6,731 nucleotides of DNA from CAZALT01 sp964485515. GTDB taxonomy: Bacteria > Actinomycetota > Acidimicrobiia > Acidimicrobiales > Acidimicrobilacustridaceae. This document shows, piece after piece, positions 6,158-6,731 of the stretch. Under the pieces are notes generated by a model. That model searched no databases, was not told the DNA's origin, and saw only the letters and a list, made by a program, of their open reading frames with translations. Each line of letters opens with the position of its first letter. Positions within the stretch are counted from its first letter, which is position 1. The DNA is taken from assembly GCA_964485515.1 (NCBI GenBank), contig CAZALT010000185.1:1-6731 (forward strand), written 5' to 3'. The position numbers were made by a program, and so were the translations under genes.

Positions 6158-6177
6158 TCGCGATCTCGTGGCAAGGT

Positions 6178-6195
6178 GGGCCCTACCACGGGCCC
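6178..6195. repeat. Paired GGGCCC palindromes
   Basis: GGGCCC occurs at 6178-6183 and again at 6190-6195, six bases apart. They can also fold into one hairpin. They lie 35-52 bases upstream of the SCP2-like start and are another candidate binding or attenuation element in the divergent region. In GC-rich DNA this may be chance. Confidence 0.35.
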
Positions 6196-6216
6196 GGCGT
6201 CCGGCGCACCACGAAC

Positions 6217-6222
6217 TACCCT
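6217..6222 (+). promoter_or_regulatory. -10 element for the leaderless SCP2-like gene
   Basis: TACCCT fits the TANNNT actinobacterial -10 pattern and ends seven bases before the GTG at 6230, which is the spacing expected if transcription starts at the start codon. No Shine-Dalgarno lies upstream of that codon. A -35 box is not obvious. Confidence 0.45.
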
Positions 6223-6229
6223 GCGTCGC

Positions 6230-6625
6230 GTGTTGACCTTTCTGAGCGACGAATGGATCGCTGCGCTCGACGTCGCCGGGTCCGGCCACGACACCGGTGC
6301 AGACCCCCCGATCGGGGAGGATCCCGTGCTCACGATCGAGCAGCGGATCCACGACGCGACCGCCGACGACATCGTCTACGCCGTTCTCGTGTTCGACCGC
6401 GAGGTACGGGTGCGCAAGGGCCCCGCGGCTACCGCCGACGTCACCTTCGTGGTCGATCGCAGCACGGCGGCCGCCATCGCCCAGGGGCAGGTCAGCGCCC
6501 AGGCGGCGTTCATGAGCGGCGATCTCCAACTCGTCGGCGAGACGGCTGCCCTGCTCCGTTCCCAGGCCGCGCTGACCGAGCTCGCCGACCGGTTCGCCGC
6601 CGTCCGGACCCAGACCCGGTGGTGA
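6230..6625 (+). CDS. SCP2-like sterol/lipid-binding domain protein
   Basis: A 131-residue single-domain protein resembling the SCP2 sterol-carrier family. In order: an LSDEWIAALD opening (about 5-14), beta strands including IVYAVLVFDREVRVRKG (about 48-64), ADVTFVVDRSTAAAIAQGQVSAQAAFMSGDLQLVGE (about 69-104), which is the family hallmark ending in the FM-G-x-L-x-(L/V)-x-G signature, and a C-terminal helix (about 105-126). Bacterial relatives bind or present hydrophobic ligands, or are of unknown role. No signal peptide. The start is set at GTG 6230, with TTG 6233 the alternative; upstream in-frame sequence back to 5981 is antisense to marR and not credible. It is followed 18 bases later by an Fpg/Nei-like gene, so they are probably co-transcribed. 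Confidence 0.82.
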   Translation: MLTFLSDEWIAALDVAGSGHDTGADPPIGEDPVLTIEQRIHDATADDIVYAVLVFDREVRVRKGPAATADVTFVVDRSTAAAIAQGQVSAQAAFMSGDLQLVGETAALLRSQAALTELADRFAAVRTQTRW

Positions 6626-6643
6626 CCGGGAGGAGGTGACCTG

Positions 6644-6731
6644 ATGCCGGAGCTCCCCGAGATCCAGGCGCACGCCGAGCGACTCACCGATGCCTACGCC
6701 GGCGCGGTCCTGACCCGCTTCACTGCCCTGT
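6644..6731 (+). CDS. Fpg/Nei-family DNA glycosylase, N-terminus (truncated by window edge)
   Basis: Base-excision-repair enzyme of the formamidopyrimidine-DNA glycosylase/endonuclease VIII family, which removes oxidised bases and nicks abasic DNA. Only 29 codons are visible. They open MPELPEIQ, where Pro2 is the known Schiff-base nucleophile and Glu3 the general acid after methionine removal. An N-terminal helix (AHAERLTDAYAG) and the start of the first strand (VLTRFTAL) follow, as in the family. A strong AGGAGG (6631-6636) is seven bases before the ATG. It is 18 bases after the SCP2-like stop. Whether it is Fpg (MutM) or Nei type cannot be decided without the rest, notably the zinc finger or its absence. 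Confidence 0.88.
   Translation, partial: MPELPEIQAHAERLTDAYAGAVLTRFTAL

Noticed and set aside
5981..6229. Upstream extension of the SCP2-like frame
   Set aside because: Its first part is antisense to marR and the rest crosses palindromic regulatory DNA; the protein sequence there is Ser/Arg/Gly-rich with no domain resemblance.

Overview
This is a high-GC, gene-dense stretch of about 6.7 kb with no RNA genes, mobile elements or CRISPR arrays. The style fits an actinobacterium (Actinomycetota): strong G/C bias at third codon positions, GTG starts, a mix of Shine-Dalgarno-led and apparently leaderless genes, and an actinobacterial-type succinate dehydrogenase pair. A lineage such as Acidimicrobiia is plausible from the gene set, but this is an impression and not proven by the sequence.

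Layout, left to right. (1) 3-1533, + strand: the C-terminal part of the succinate dehydrogenase/fumarate reductase flavoprotein (sdhA) and the complete iron-sulfur subunit (sdhB), 16 bases apart. This is the end of an sdh operon whose membrane-anchor gene is not in the window and must lie upstream if it is linked. (2) 1546-1570: a hairpin in the convergent gap. (3) 1674-2408, - strand: a complete DedA-family membrane protein. (4) 2500-3441, - strand: a protein of uncharacterised function with a Gln-Arg-Asp-His-Ser-Trp-Gly motif (DUF7064/7065-like, lipocalin-fold hydratase-like). (5) 3442-3635: a divergent control region with a striking nested palindrome. (6) 3636-5051, + strand: an MFS exporter. 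(7) 4948-5502, - strand: a small protein with a helical N-terminus and a very proline-rich tail, whose 3' end overlaps the exporter's 3' end antisense by 104 bases. (8) 5651-6079, - strand: a MarR-family regulator. (9) 6230-6625, + strand: an SCP2-like sterol/lipid-binding domain protein, probably on a leaderless transcript. (10) 6644-6731, + strand: the first 29 codons of a formamidopyrimidine-DNA glycosylase (Fpg/Nei) family gene, cut by the window edge.

The genes are mostly ordinary chromosomal housekeeping and accessory functions: respiration, envelope membrane protein, export, regulation and base-excision repair. I see no clear undescribed multi-gene system. The points most worth a second look are the SlyA/MarR-like double operator ahead of the exporter (with a MarR regulator 2 kb away), the proline-rich small protein with an exact 42-bp internal duplication and convergent coding overlap, and the uncharacterised DUF7064-like protein next to the exporter. 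No gene-free stretch exceeds about 195 bases.
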